Source: an uncultured Erysipelotrichaceae bacterium
GTDB lineage: Bacteria; Bacillota_I; Bacilli_A; RFN20; CAG-826
Direction: 5' to 3'
Assembly: GCA_902800025.1 (NCBI GenBank)
Contig: CADCDA010000001.1
Span: 24,288-88,287, forward strand
DNA: 64,000 bases
Shown: one piece after another, positions 1 through 9,459 of the stretch
Layout of the letters: every line of letters begins with the position of its first letter
How positions within the stretch are numbered: the stretch's first letter is position 1
Notes under the pieces: generated by a model
What the model was told of the DNA's origin: nothing
Database searches by the model: none
What the model saw: only the letters and a program-made list of their open reading frames with translations
Program-made: the position numbers and the translations under genes

Positions 1-1375
1 ACTTATCAACTTCCATCTTATCTCTCACTTCGTGAGTTAAGCAACATGGTCCGCCAATACATCCACCAATACAGCCCATGCCTTCAATAAAATTGAAATC
101 AACATTACCACCTTTTGCTTTTATTAAAGCAAGACGACAATTTTCAATTCCATCTACCGCAATTGGTTTAGCTTCAAAAGTACTACCTTGTTCTTTTAAT
201 GCTTCTTTAACTGCATCAGTAAGTCCACCACTTCTTGCAAAGATTCTTCCATAATATGAAGCATTATCTAATGGTGATTCTTCTAAAGATTTCATATCAA
301 TATCTCGAGCGTCAATCATCGCTTGAAGTTCTTCAAATGTTAATGTTACATCAACATATTTAGATACTTTTTCGTCTTTGATTTCTTTCTTTTTAGAGAT
401 ACATGGTCCAATGAACATAATCTTGCATTTATCATTATGCTCTTTGATCCATTTAGCGATGGTCGCCATAGGAGAGAGATTATGAGAAATCTTATCTTCT
501 AATTCTGGATAATACTTTCTAATGAAAGAAACGAATGTTGGACAACAACTAGATGTTAAGAATCCTTTTTGCTCTAATTCTTGAGCTTCGCTATAACTGA
601 CCATATCAGCTCCTAAAGCGGCTTCGATCACGCTACGATATCCTAATTTTTGAATGGCGGTTACCACTTGTCCTAAAGTTGCACCTTTAAACTGCGAAGA
701 AATAGAAGGAGCAACAATCGCGTAGACTGGATACTTATTTGAGAAATCAGAGTCTTTTAAGATATCAATTGCATCTTTGATATAACTCTTATCCATAATC
801 GCTCCAAATGGGCATTGATAGACACACGCTCCACATTGAATACATTTATCATCGTTGATTTTTGCGGAATGATCCTCTTCATCCATGGAAATAGCTTTTA
901 CTTTACATGCTTGTTCACATGGTCTTAAGTAATTTTGAATCGCATTATATTGGCATGCTTTCGCACACATTCCACAGTTAATGCACTTTGTTTTATCAAT
1001 AACTGCGGTTCTATGAACTTCATCAAAAGTAATCGCATTTCTATGACACGCTTTTTGGCATCTATGAGCGATACATCCACGGCATCTATTTGTGACTTCA
1101 TATCCTCCTAAAGGACATTCATCACAGGCGATTTTAATAACTTCAACAACGTTATCAATATTTTTATTGCCACCTAGGGCTAATTTCATTCTTTCTAAAA
1201 CAATCGCTCTTTCTTTATAGATACAGCATCTCATTGTTGATTTTGGGCCCGGAGAAATTCTTTGAGGAATCTCGTTATATTCTTCTAAAAGAGTGTCATT
1301 AAATAAGGCTCTACTCATTTCTTTGAGCACTTTATATTTCAATTCTTGTACACTCGTATCAAATCTTGTATCCAT
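1..1375 (-). CDS. [FeFe] hydrogenase, group B type (3' end outside window)
   Basis: Reversible H2 production or uptake, probably cytoplasmic and ferredoxin-linked. About 458 residues are visible from an ATG at 1375 with an AAGGAG site upstream; the C-terminus lies beyond the window. Cys-rich ferredoxin-type motifs occur near residues 128-140 (CINCGMC) and 177-187 (CIQCGAC). The three H-cluster signatures are present: TSSCCP near 273, FIGPCISKK near 320 and GMGCIGGCVGG near 432-445, the last being the form typical of group B enzymes. It is the last gene of a four-gene operon and its ribosome binding site overlaps the stop of the phosphatase gene. The H-cluster motifs make a catalytic role likely. 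Maturases HydE/F/G are not in the window. Confidence 0.9.
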   Translation of the reverse strand, partial: MDTRFDTSVQELKYKVLKEMSRALFNDTLLEEYNEIPQRISPGPKSTMRCCIYKERAIVLERMKLALGGNKNIDNVVEVIKIACDECPLGGYEVTNRCRGCIAHRCQKACHRNAITFDEVHRTAVIDKTKCINCGMCAKACQYNAIQNYLRPCEQACKVKAISMDEEDHSAKINDDKCIQCGACVYQCPFGAIMDKSYIKDAIDILKDSDFSNKYPVYAIVAPSISSQFKGATLGQVVTAIQKLGYRSVIEAALGADMVSYSEAQELEQKGFLTSSCCPTFVSFIRKYYPELEDKISHNLSPMATIAKWIKEHNDKCKIMFIGPCISKKKEIKDEKVSKYVDVTLTFEELQAMIDARDIDMKSLEESPLDNASYYGRIFARSGGLTDAVKEALKEQGSTFEAKPIAVDGIENCRLALIKAKGGNVDFNFIEGMGCIGGCIGGPCCLTHEVRDKMEVDK

Positions 1376-1387
1376 ATTCTTTCTCCT

Positions 1388-2566
1388 TTAAAAATAGCTA
1401 ACTCGAACGTTTTTACCCATTAATTTGAGCTTATTCGCTAAATCATCAATTAGATGCATCTTAGTCGCGAAATTAATACCGCTTTCTTCTCCTTGATGAG
1501 CAATATTCATCGCGCATCCAACAAAGAAATTGATGTCAGTCGCTAGTTCGAATAAATATTGAGCGATTGAGCTTGCTCCATCTTGCTTAAATAGCCAGGT
1601 TTTATATTCACTATTATCTTTAAGATAATTGTTCGCATATTCTAAGACTTTATTAATCGTAATTATTCCTTCAGTAACGAGGTCCACTCCTTCAATATAT
1701 GAAGTTGGAGGAATCTCTTTATCGAAATTGTCATCATTAAGAACCATATTCTTTCCTAAATATCGAGCGGTAATCTTTCCTGTTGTTCCTCCAGAGACGA
1801 TATGCACTCCTTCTTTAGCGAAGAATAAAGAAAGCATCTTATCATCATCTTCTTTATTAGTCGCTGGTCCGATTAATAAATTAACTTGTTCTCTTTCTCT
1901 AATACGTACGACCGCAACAGTCGTATCATCACCAGGTCTAAAGTTATATAGTTCGTTACACTGATTAGCGAGTTCAGTCGCTAAAGCCTTCGCAGAATAT
2001 TCTTTTTGATAAATAACACCCATATATTCTTTGATTTGAGGCATATCCCAACCGAAGTTTAATGTTTCACCTACTCCCGCGTATTTCACCCCGTCACTCA
2101 TCAAAATAAATGTGTCATATAAAGATGCTTCATATTTCGCATGATAAATAGTTTTATTATCAATAACAGTGGATGAATAAGATAACTCCATCACCTTTCC
2201 ATCATGAATAAGGAAAGGAGTTGGGTTATCAAAATTATAAATATCAACGTATTTGTTATCTTTGATTTTAATAATGGTAAAAGTTGAATATGCAACTTTT
2301 CTCACTTTACAAACTGGTAACGTATTAGCGATACATCTAATGCATTCTTTAATCGAAATGTCGCCTGCAATCATCCCTGAAAGCATCTTACTAGTAAGAG
2401 TGGATAAAATATTGGCTTTAACACCACTACCTAAACCATCCGCCAAAACGAGAATCTTTGTCGATTCATCTTTAGAAGTGACTTCAATATGGTCACCACA
2501 AAGCTCTTCGCCGACATGGTTAAAAGAAAGATATCCAATTTCCGTAATATATCGACTACTTGTCAT
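1388..2566 (-). CDS. SpoIIE/PP2C-family serine phosphatase of hydrogenase operon
   Basis: Probable Ser/Thr protein phosphatase acting in signalling. PP2C metal-binding motifs are visible: LADGLGSG at residues 41-48, MSDGV at 156-160 and GDDTT at 212-216. The last ~160 residues form an extra domain of unclear function. The start overlaps the end of the upstream sensory hydrogenase gene by 11 bases (ATGACAAGTAG), which suggests translational coupling. Clusters of a PAS-type [FeFe] hydrogenase with a phosphatase are known in Clostridia and are thought to sense redox or H2 and adjust hydrogenase expression. That role is inferred here from gene order; the phosphatase family call itself is strong. 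Confidence 0.85.
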   Translation of the reverse strand: MTSSRYITEIGYLSFNHVGEELCGDHIEVTSKDESTKILVLADGLGSGVKANILSTLTSKMLSGMIAGDISIKECIRCIANTLPVCKVRKVAYSTFTIIKIKDNKYVDIYNFDNPTPFLIHDGKVMELSYSSTVIDNKTIYHAKYEASLYDTFILMSDGVKYAGVGETLNFGWDMPQIKEYMGVIYQKEYSAKALATELANQCNELYNFRPGDDTTVAVVRIREREQVNLLIGPATNKEDDDKMLSLFFAKEGVHIVSGGTTGKITARYLGKNMVLNDDNFDKEIPPTSYIEGVDLVTEGIITINKVLEYANNYLKDNSEYKTWLFKQDGASSIAQYLFELATDINFFVGCAMNIAHQGEESGINFATKMHLIDDLANKLKLMGKNVRVSYF

Positions 2567-4235
2567 CTTTCAGTGTTTCCTTCAAAGTATTTAACGCCAC
2601 TTTTGTTTCTGCGGTTGATTCTCCAAGTAAAGAAGCAATCTCTTGAACAGCGCGCATATTCTTTTCAACAACCTTATCAGTAATCTCTAATGACTTCTTT
2701 AATACTTCGTCATGTCTTTGTTTCGCTAATTCTTCATCAGTGATATCTTTCATAATTGAAAGAAGGACATGGAACTTCCTATCATAGATAATCGTGTTTT
2801 CAACATACTTATCATATTCGTTGATATAAAGTTTCTTGCAGTAAATAATCTTTCCTTCAAGAGCCTTGAAATAATCAGTTGGATCTAAGATTGTTGTTAA
2901 GTTTTTATGTATAACATAACTCGCTTCTGGAACATTAATAATCTTACACATCGCTTTATTAAGTGATTGAATATTTAATCCTTCATCAAGGACCATAATT
3001 CCATTAGGAGTATTACTGACGATATTGTCAGAGAACGATTCAGCTTTTTCCATTAAATATGGTAAGCACATATCGATATTAGCCTTGCCTTGAATAATCG
3101 CAATAGCCTTTTCTCGACAGGTGTTATAACCACAGCTACCACAGTTAAGAATCTTCTCTTTTTCTTGTTTACCCATTTCAATGAGTTTCTTATTAATTTC
3201 TTCTTCGCTAGGAATTGCTTCACTGACACTTATTGAATAATAATTCTTTTCAATATCGTGATAGCCAATTGTTCCTTCGACAAAGTCTTTATCCCCACTA
3301 GCGGCATTAATATCAAAATAGCTAGAAGCAACGCTCTTATCTTTGTTTGATAATGGTCCATTAACACAGCTTCCTTCACAGCTTGACATCTCAATAAAAC
3401 ATTTATGAATCTTACCAGCAAGGATGTCTTCAATAACTCTTTTGGAGTTTTCAACTCCATCAATCGCTAAATATTGAAAATCTTTATTAGAGCATTCCAT
3501 TGTTTTTAAGATTCCTTCACAAGTTGGGAAGAGTCTTGCTTTGCTCTCTTCTTTTCTCCAATCACTATCAACTTCTTTTAATGTGATAGCGCTATTATTT
3601 AACCATTCATCTAATTCTTTAAATGTTAAGACTGCATCCACTAAACCTTTATTGACATCAGCCTCATCCTTTTTAGCAATACATGGTCCAATAAAAACAA
3701 CCCTGGCGTCTTTATCACGAGTTTTAATGTCTTTCGCATGAGCGAGCATTGGAGAAAGGACATTTGCTAAATATTTTTTCGCAGTTGGATAATGCTTTTG
3801 AATTAATAAATTGATTGAGTGGCAACAAGAAGAGATGATAACATCTCTATCTTTTTCTTTAAGCATTTCATCATATGCTTTTTTAACAATTGTTGCTCCA
3901 ATCGCTGTTTCTTCTAAAGCGTAAAATCCTAATCTTTTCAAAGCGGATTCTAATTCATCTAAAGATGTATATGAATAATAGCTAATAAAGCTAGGCGCTA
4001 AAGAAGCGTACACTTTTTGTCCACTATTAATCATATTCTTAACGATATCAACATCGTTTCTTACAACTTTAACTTCTTGAGGACACACTAAATAGCAGCG
4101 TCCACATAAAATACATGAGTCTTTAATAATTGAGGCTTTATTACCCGCAAAAGAAATCGACTTAATTGGACAATGTCGAATACATTTATAACAGTTTTTA
4201 CAGTTTGTTGTTTTACTTTCTAAACAAAAATCCAT
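2556..4235 (-). CDS. Sensory-type [FeFe] hydrogenase with PAS domain (HydS-like)
   Basis: A 559-residue hydrogenase homologue built for sensing. Ferredoxin-like Cys motifs are at residues 12-22 and 41-51. H-cluster-like signatures are SSCCHS (135-140), FIGPCIAKK (181-189) and MSSCEGSCVNGP (283-294). These depart from the catalytic TSCCP form because a His follows the Cys pair. A further Fe-S motif (CGSCGYNTC, 365-373, resembling the RnfB-type FeS domain) precedes a PAS-like domain at about 403-500 and a C-terminal helix. The layout matches group C/D or HydS-type proteins, which are proposed redox or H2 sensors. The ATG at 4235 has an AGGAG site. The gene lies between the 2Fe-2S protein and the phosphatase. 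Confidence 0.87.
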   Translation of the reverse strand: MDFCLESKTTNCKNCYKCIRHCPIKSISFAGNKASIIKDSCILCGRCYLVCPQEVKVVRNDVDIVKNMINSGQKVYASLAPSFISYYSYTSLDELESALKRLGFYALEETAIGATIVKKAYDEMLKEKDRDVIISSCCHSINLLIQKHYPTAKKYLANVLSPMLAHAKDIKTRDKDARVVFIGPCIAKKDEADVNKGLVDAVLTFKELDEWLNNSAITLKEVDSDWRKEESKARLFPTCEGILKTMECSNKDFQYLAIDGVENSKRVIEDILAGKIHKCFIEMSSCEGSCVNGPLSNKDKSVASSYFDINAASGDKDFVEGTIGYHDIEKNYYSISVSEAIPSEEEINKKLIEMGKQEKEKILNCGSCGYNTCREKAIAIIQGKANIDMCLPYLMEKAESFSDNIVSNTPNGIMVLDEGLNIQSLNKAMCKIINVPEASYVIHKNLTTILDPTDYFKALEGKIIYCKKLYINEYDKYVENTIIYDRKFHVLLSIMKDITDEELAKQRHDEVLKKSLEITDKVVEKNMRAVQEIASLLGESTAETKVALNTLKETLKDDK

Positions 4236-4244
4236 AGTTATCTC

Positions 4245-4490
4245 CTAGAGTTTAGAAAGGATATGTGATTCAAATACTTGATCGAAGTTTTTCTCTGTCA
4301 CACCAGTAATGATTTCATCATCGACTTGAATAGAAACTCCAGCGACTCCACATTTGCCTAAGCAAAATGTTCCTTTTAATTGAATCTTGTCTTCGAGGTG
4401 CTCTTTAGCGATTCTGCTTTTAAATAATTCGATGACTTCATAACTTCCTTTTAAGTGGCAGGAAGAGCCAACACAAACTAAGACTGTCAT
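4245..4490 (-). CDS. (2Fe-2S) thioredoxin-like ferredoxin domain protein
   Basis: A small 81-residue protein of the NuoE/HndA-like thioredoxin-fold 2Fe-2S family. Four cysteines are spaced as in that family: CVGSSCHLKG near the N-terminus and FCLGKCG in the second half. The start chosen is the ATG at 4490, which follows AGGAG at good spacing; an upstream TTG at 4517 would include the Shine-Dalgarno site as coding and is rejected. It is the first gene of the hydrogenase operon, 9 bases before the PAS hydrogenase, so it probably passes electrons to or from that protein. Confidence 0.83.
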   Translation of the reverse strand: MTVLVCVGSSCHLKGSYEVIELFKSRIAKEHLEDKIQLKGTFCLGKCGVAGVSIQVDDEIITGVTEKNFDQVFESHILSKL

Positions 4491-4595
4491 ATATTTTCTC
4501 CTAGATTTTGTTTTCAAAATCTCAACATAATTAGTCTACTAAAAAAATCTATACTTCAGCAAGGATTAAAAATTCTCCTTATTTTTATAAAAAAA

Positions 4596-4625
4596 TAGAG
4601 AGACATAAATCACTGATTCTCTCTA
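4596..4625 (-). terminator. Rho-independent terminator
   Basis: Stem TAGAGAGA/TCTCTCTA with a T-rich tract on the minus-strand 3' side. It ends the transcript of the LMW phosphatase gene and separates it from the hydrogenase operon. Confidence 0.75.
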
Positions 4626-4648
4626 TATTTTTTCTAAACTAATGCCTT

Positions 4649-5089
4649 TTATTTTTCGACAATATTTTCATATATTGTCTTCACGTATTTCTTAATTAAA
4701 GAATACACTAGTTCAAATCTTTCCGTGTACCATGGATCTTCCACTTCTTTTTGATCATCAAAAATAGAAATAAGATGATACTTATTAGAAGGACCAAATA
4801 ATCTTTCTAAATAATATAAATTGTTTCTATCCATATAAAAGATATAATCTGCTCTATCAAATTCTTCTTTAGTAATCCTAGTTGCGTAGTGACGAGTAAA
4901 CTTATCACCGTGATTATATAAAACTCTTTTCATAGGAGGATAGATATCATTTCCAATCTCTTCTAAAGAAGTCGCTCTTGAATAGACGTGAATACTTTTC
5001 TTTTCTTCATCAGTTAATAAGTTATTTAAAAATACTTCCCCTAATGGAGATCGACATATATTCCCATGACAAATAAAGATGATTTCCAT
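4649..5089 (-). CDS. Low-molecular-weight protein-tyrosine phosphatase
   Basis: Cytoplasmic protein-tyrosine phosphatase (or arginine phosphatase, as for YwlE-like members). The P-loop C-x5-R-S is at residues 7-14 (CHGNICRS) right at the N-terminus, and the general-acid Asp lies in a DPWY motif near residues 118-121. At 146 residues it has the usual family length. It is a single-gene unit between terminators. The exact substrate cannot be read from sequence. Confidence 0.9.
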   Translation of the reverse strand: MEIIFICHGNICRSPLGEVFLNNLLTDEEKKSIHVYSRATSLEEIGNDIYPPMKRVLYNHGDKFTRHYATRITKEEFDRADYIFYMDRNNLYYLERLFGPSNKYHLISIFDDQKEVEDPWYTERFELVYSLIKKYVKTIYENIVEK

Positions 5090-5106
5090 AAGACAAGTAT
5101 AACAAA

Positions 5107-5124
5107 AGAGACCATAAGGTCTCT
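5107..5124 (-). terminator. Terminator after fba
   Basis: Perfect 7-bp stem AGAGACC/GGTCTCT with a 4-base loop, followed on the minus strand by TTTGTT, 22 bases past the aldolase stop. Confidence 0.75.
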
Positions 5125-5145
5125 ACTTGTTTTTTTGTTTTAAGA

Positions 5146-6120
5146 TTAGAGTCGATCGTTACTTCCAAGAACTTCGGTGATCTTATGTTTAACAATTTCT
5201 TTAACATAAGCACGACCATCACCACAATATTGACGTGGGTCGAAGTGTTCTGGATGGTTATCGAAGTGTTCTCTAATTCCAGCAGTCATCGCTAAGCGGA
5301 GATCGCTATCGATGTTAATCTTACAAACCGCCATTCTAGCAGCTTGTCTTAATTGTTCTTCTGGAACACCAACTGCGTCTTTTAAGGCTCCACCGTGAGC
5401 GTTAATGATATCGACGTATTCTTGGTTAACAGAACTACTACCATGTAAAACAATTGGGAATCCTGGGAGTCTCTTACTGACTTCTTCTAAGATATCAAAT
5501 CTAAGAGGTGGAGGTAAGAGTCTACCGGTCTTTGGATCTCTTGTACATTGTTCTGGTCTGAACTTATAAGCACCATGGCTTGTTCCAATAGCGATAGCTA
5601 AGCTATCGACACCAGTTCTACGAACGAATTCTTCGACTTGTTCTGGTCTGGTATAACTTTCAGCACCATGTTCAACTTTGACATCGTCTTCAATACCCGC
5701 TAAGGTACCGAGTTCTGCTTCAACTGTCACGTATGGGACGTGAGCGTGAGCGTATTCAACAACCTTACGTGTGATGGCGATATTTTCTTCAAATGGTTTA
5801 CTTGAGCAGTCAATCATAACTGAGGTAAATCCACCATCGATACAATCTTTACAAATTTCAAAATCCGCACCGTGGTCTAAGTGAAGGACGATTGGTAAGC
5901 CTGTGTCTTCGACAGCAGCTTCAACCATCTTCTTTAAATAGATTGGTTTTGCGTATTTTCTGGCTCCAGCAGAAACTTGAAGAATAACTGGAGAATTGCA
6001 TTCTTTTGCAGCTTCGGTAATCGCTTGAACGATTTCCATGCTATTGCAGTTAAAAGCCCCGATGGCGTATCCGCCTTTATAGGCTTTTTCAAACATTTCT
6101 TTTGAATTAACTAGTGGCAT
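5146..6120 (-). CDS. fba: Class II fructose-bisphosphate aldolase
   Basis: Zn-dependent glycolytic/gluconeogenic aldolase that cleaves fructose 1,6-bisphosphate to DHAP and glyceraldehyde 3-phosphate. At 324 residues it has the length of Firmicutes class II enzymes. Visible signatures are HLDHG at 80-84 (Asp82 and His83 region), VEAELG with the metal-binding Glu, and a LHGSSS phosphate-binding motif. The ATG at 6120 has an AGGAAG site. The gene stands alone, with its own terminator. Confidence 0.95.
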   Translation of the reverse strand: MPLVNSKEMFEKAYKGGYAIGAFNCNSMEIVQAITEAAKECNSPVILQVSAGARKYAKPIYLKKMVEAAVEDTGLPIVLHLDHGADFEICKDCIDGGFTSVMIDCSSKPFEENIAITRKVVEYAHAHVPYVTVEAELGTLAGIEDDVKVEHGAESYTRPEQVEEFVRRTGVDSLAIAIGTSHGAYKFRPEQCTRDPKTGRLLPPPLRFDILEEVSKRLPGFPIVLHGSSSVNQEYVDIINAHGGALKDAVGVPEEQLRQAARMAVCKINIDSDLRLAMTAGIREHFDNHPEHFDPRQYCGDGRAYVKEIVKHKITEVLGSNDRL

Positions 6121-6187
6121 ATATTCACTTCCTTTTTTCGATATGATTATACAATTATTTCTAAATTATTGTATAGCAATTTGATAA

Positions 6188-9100
6188 TTATCCTGTAATG
6201 AGTGGGATTAACGCTCCTAAAACATCCATGAGTTGAGAGACATTTAAATCACCAACTTTTTCTCCTCCGTGAGGAATAACAATAATAGTTGGGTGACCTG
6301 GATCCATTGGGTTTGGAATTGTAATCGATGTTTTAAGAACTGCATCTAAATCAAATGAGGCATCGATTAATCCCGCTGCCGCTAAGGTTCTTAGGTTGTC
6401 GTTTCTAATATGGTAATTCATGTTATCGACTAATTGACCCATATCATCGATTGAATAAGTGTAACCCTTCTTAAATAAGAAGTTTTTATAATAACTATTG
6501 AAGGTTTCACCTTCTTCAGTTAAAAGTAACCACATAGAAGCATCGATTTCTTTAACTTGGAAAGCTTTTGCGGTAATCGTATACATCGTACCAGATGATT
6601 CTTTCTCAAAAGTAATCTTGTGATCAGTATGTGCGCCTGTATATGTTGAACCCATGACTCTGATATAACAATCATCTAATGAAGTATCAAGAAGTGCCTC
6701 ATTATAAGGATTTGAATAAGAATATAAATAATTAGTGAAATATTCTCTCGTACTTTTATTGAATGTAAACTCAATATCTGCGATTCCAAGTTCACCAATT
6801 ACATCATCACCTAAGTCCTTACCTTTTGCGTTCTTTAAAGTTCCATCACTATTAATATCGTCATCTTTGAGTTCGATATTGATTTTGACTCCGTTACGGG
6901 TTTGTCCACTAGTCTTATAAACTGAATCACCTAAAACATCCACCAAGGATAAATGTTCAATCGCATAGACTAAGTTATCGTTACCATCACCAAAGACTGT
7001 CACATCAGCGAGTAATCCTAAAACTGTTGAATCAGAACCACTGACATCGATGAGATCACTTAACTTCATCGTACTGATTCTTGTAGAAATATCTTCTAAT
7101 TTACATCCCTTAAGGGATTGTAAGACTTTTGGAGAACTATTATCGATAGTAATGACATCATCTAAGGTAATCGTAGATTTTAAAGCATCAAAGATACCAG
7201 AAGGATCATTGATATTGGTGTTTCTAGCACCGTATAAAGTATCTCTAGCTTTAGAACCTGCGATTGATCCAGGAGCGGCATTACCTGTATATTCATGCGC
7301 TTTTCCTAATTCGACATATCCAGGAATATGAGTAACTGGATCTCCAGTGTCATAACCATAATAATCTTTATATTCTTCAGTGAGTCTAGCTCCTTCGAGC
7401 AAAACCCATTCAGAATTCTCTTTAACATAATACTTATCAGCAACCGTGTCATGATAAATGTCGCCTGGATAAAGAGTCATCACATCACCGATAACCATAT
7501 TCTTTAATCCGTTTTCTAAAGTATTTAAGGTATAACCACCATTACATAAGGTAACTAATACTTGTGGTGAGCTTGGACTTAAAGTAAAGATATCACTCAT
7601 CTTTAAATTGCCAAACTGAGCGCCAATACCGCTTAAAGGAGTATTTACTAAGGCTTCAGAATAAGCAATCTTATAAATCATTGCATTTGGATTAGTACCA
7701 ACATCAATCGCATCTTTTAAAGTTAAACTATTGATCGCGGTAGAAATATTTCCAATCGTCACTGTATCATCGCCGGTTCTTGCTAATAAAGTTTGTAAAA
7801 CTTTGCTATCGCCAGCAGTAATTAAATCTTTAAGGGCTAAGCCATCAATTGTCGCTTGATCAGATAACTTACCAATAGTCGCGCCATCTGTACCATATTT
7901 AGTAACAACCGCGTTTAAAATCTTATTAGTCGCATAATCTGGGAAGACATCAACGATTCTAATCGTGTTAACATCTTTTTCACCAATTTGTTTTAAAGTA
8001 TCATCTTTAAAGGACTCTAAGATAGAACCAGGAGTAATATTAGAACCGAAGACTTCTCCTAATGTTAAATCCATAACATTGTCATTAACATTTAAATCTC
8101 CAATTGTGTAATTCTTAAATCTAGTCCAGCCATCAGTAGTCATGACATAGAAGTTAACTAAATTACCTTCTCCATCTACTTGAGCATAACCATCACCTGG
8201 ATGTTCATTAACAGGTTCCCCTCTTGGGGTAGCTTCTGGATGGGTAGCTGGTGTTGGAGCGGCTGTATCAGTATAGACAACGGCTAAACCATCGACAACA
8301 TATCCACCTGGATCCTTAATATACTTTTTATATTCAGTATTTTTACCGGATAAAGTCTTTAAGATACCAGTTGCGCTTGGGAAAACACTTTTGATTTCAA
8401 GAGAATCAACAAATCCCGCAGACGTTAAATCTTTAATCGTATTATTCGCGATTGATTTAATAAATTCAGAAGTTCCTGCCGCGGTTGTGTCAATGATTTG
8501 ACCAATCTTTAATTTATTGATGTTATCCATATTGGATAAATCATTAATAGTCCATGGATGATCTCCATCAGGAACATTTTCTGATAAGGCTTTTAATAAT
8601 GGGTTACCATTACGTTCTTCTTCTGAAAACATCAAACCAATTTGTAAGCTTTTGATATTCGCATCAGTAAAATTAGAAGTTGTCCAATCCGCCATCTGGG
8701 CTAAAAATGGACTACCAGATGTATTGATAATATCTCCGATACGGATTTTTCCGATAATATCATCAAAGAATCCAGAACCAGAGCTCATGATATCTAAAAT
8801 TGAATATGGATGTTCTTTATCAAAGATAATGTTTCCTTCTCCGTCTTTATCAGGGACTCCATCTTCATCTAAGTCCACGGTTGGATAAAGGAAATAAGAC
8901 ATCATCTTAGAAACTTCAGATTCACTTTTCGCAGTTAATAAGCCGTGAAGTGTGATTCCACTTTCCAAAGCTTCAGGAATATAATCACCTAAACTTTGGG
9001 TTTTATCATATTCTTCTTCTGGACGAGTGCTACTAGAATCAACAGTAAAAGGTTTTCTAGATAACTCTGCCCAATCAAATTCATAACCTAAATTGTTTTT

Positions 9101-9445
9101 TAAGATTGGATTAAGTGTCACTTCCACTGCTTCTTGAACTTTAGGAGTAACTTTATTAATATCCCCTAATGTTTCAAATTTCGTACCAGAAAGTTTCATC
9201 ACTGTTTGAAGTAAAGTTAAATCTTGATATTCATCGCCCAAAATAGTCGATGGGTCTTGTCCAGTCATCGCCACTAAATCTTTAAGTTTAATAACTGTAC
9301 CAGTAATTGCGATTCCTCCAACAATTACCCCAATACAGGCTAAAAAGCCACCAAAGAAAGTGAGTAAATATCTCCACCAATAATGTTTCTTTTTTTCATG
9401 ACGTTGTTCGAGTTTCTTACCATTTTTGAGTGTTACTTCGCCCAT
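6188..9445 (-). CDS. Large repeat-built membrane-anchored protein, function unknown
   Basis: 1085 residues; no family recognised. A short basic cytoplasmic N-terminus (about 1-24) is followed by one transmembrane helix (about 25-50), so most of the protein is probably extracellular. The exterior is built of diverged units of about 40-50 residues. Each has a pattern like L-x-[IL]-x-D-[VIL]-I, a short loop with SP/GS, [VI]-L-x-x-L, then T-[IL]-x-x-[IL] and a second LxLxD segment, for example near LKDLITAGDSKVLQTLL and LDDVITIDNSSPKVLQSL. Start ATG 9445 follows GGGAGG. It is 14 bases downstream of surE in the same operon. There is no LPXTG or C-terminal helix. Confidence 0.8.
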   Translation of the reverse strand: MGEVTLKNGKKLEQRHEKKKHYWWRYLLTFFGGFLACIGVIVGGIAITGTVIKLKDLVAMTGQDPSTILGDEYQDLTLLQTVMKLSGTKFETLGDINKVTPKVQEAVEVTLNPILKNNLGYEFDWAELSRKPFTVDSSSTRPEEEYDKTQSLGDYIPEALESGITLHGLLTAKSESEVSKMMSYFLYPTVDLDEDGVPDKDGEGNIIFDKEHPYSILDIMSSGSGFFDDIIGKIRIGDIINTSGSPFLAQMADWTTSNFTDANIKSLQIGLMFSEEERNGNPLLKALSENVPDGDHPWTINDLSNMDNINKLKIGQIIDTTAAGTSEFIKSIANNTIKDLTSAGFVDSLEIKSVFPSATGILKTLSGKNTEYKKYIKDPGGYVVDGLAVVYTDTAAPTPATHPEATPRGEPVNEHPGDGYAQVDGEGNLVNFYVMTTDGWTRFKNYTIGDLNVNDNVMDLTLGEVFGSNITPGSILESFKDDTLKQIGEKDVNTIRIVDVFPDYATNKILNAVVTKYGTDGATIGKLSDQATIDGLALKDLITAGDSKVLQTLLARTGDDTVTIGNISTAINSLTLKDAIDVGTNPNAMIYKIAYSEALVNTPLSGIGAQFGNLKMSDIFTLSPSSPQVLVTLCNGGYTLNTLENGLKNMVIGDVMTLYPGDIYHDTVADKYYVKENSEWVLLEGARLTEEYKDYYGYDTGDPVTHIPGYVELGKAHEYTGNAAPGSIAGSKARDTLYGARNTNINDPSGIFDALKSTITLDDVITIDNSSPKVLQSLKGCKLEDISTRISTMKLSDLIDVSGSDSTVLGLLADVTVFGDGNDNLVYAIEHLSLVDVLGDSVYKTSGQTRNGVKINIELKDDDINSDGTLKNAKGKDLGDDVIGELGIADIEFTFNKSTREYFTNYLYSYSNPYNEALLDTSLDDCYIRVMGSTYTGAHTDHKITFEKESSGTMYTITAKAFQVKEIDASMWLLLTEEGETFNSYYKNFLFKKGYTYSIDDMGQLVDNMNYHIRNDNLRTLAAAGLIDASFDLDAVLKTSITIPNPMDPGHPTIIVIPHGGEKVGDLNVSQLMDVLGALIPLITG

Positions 9446-9459
9446 AATGAACGCCTCCC

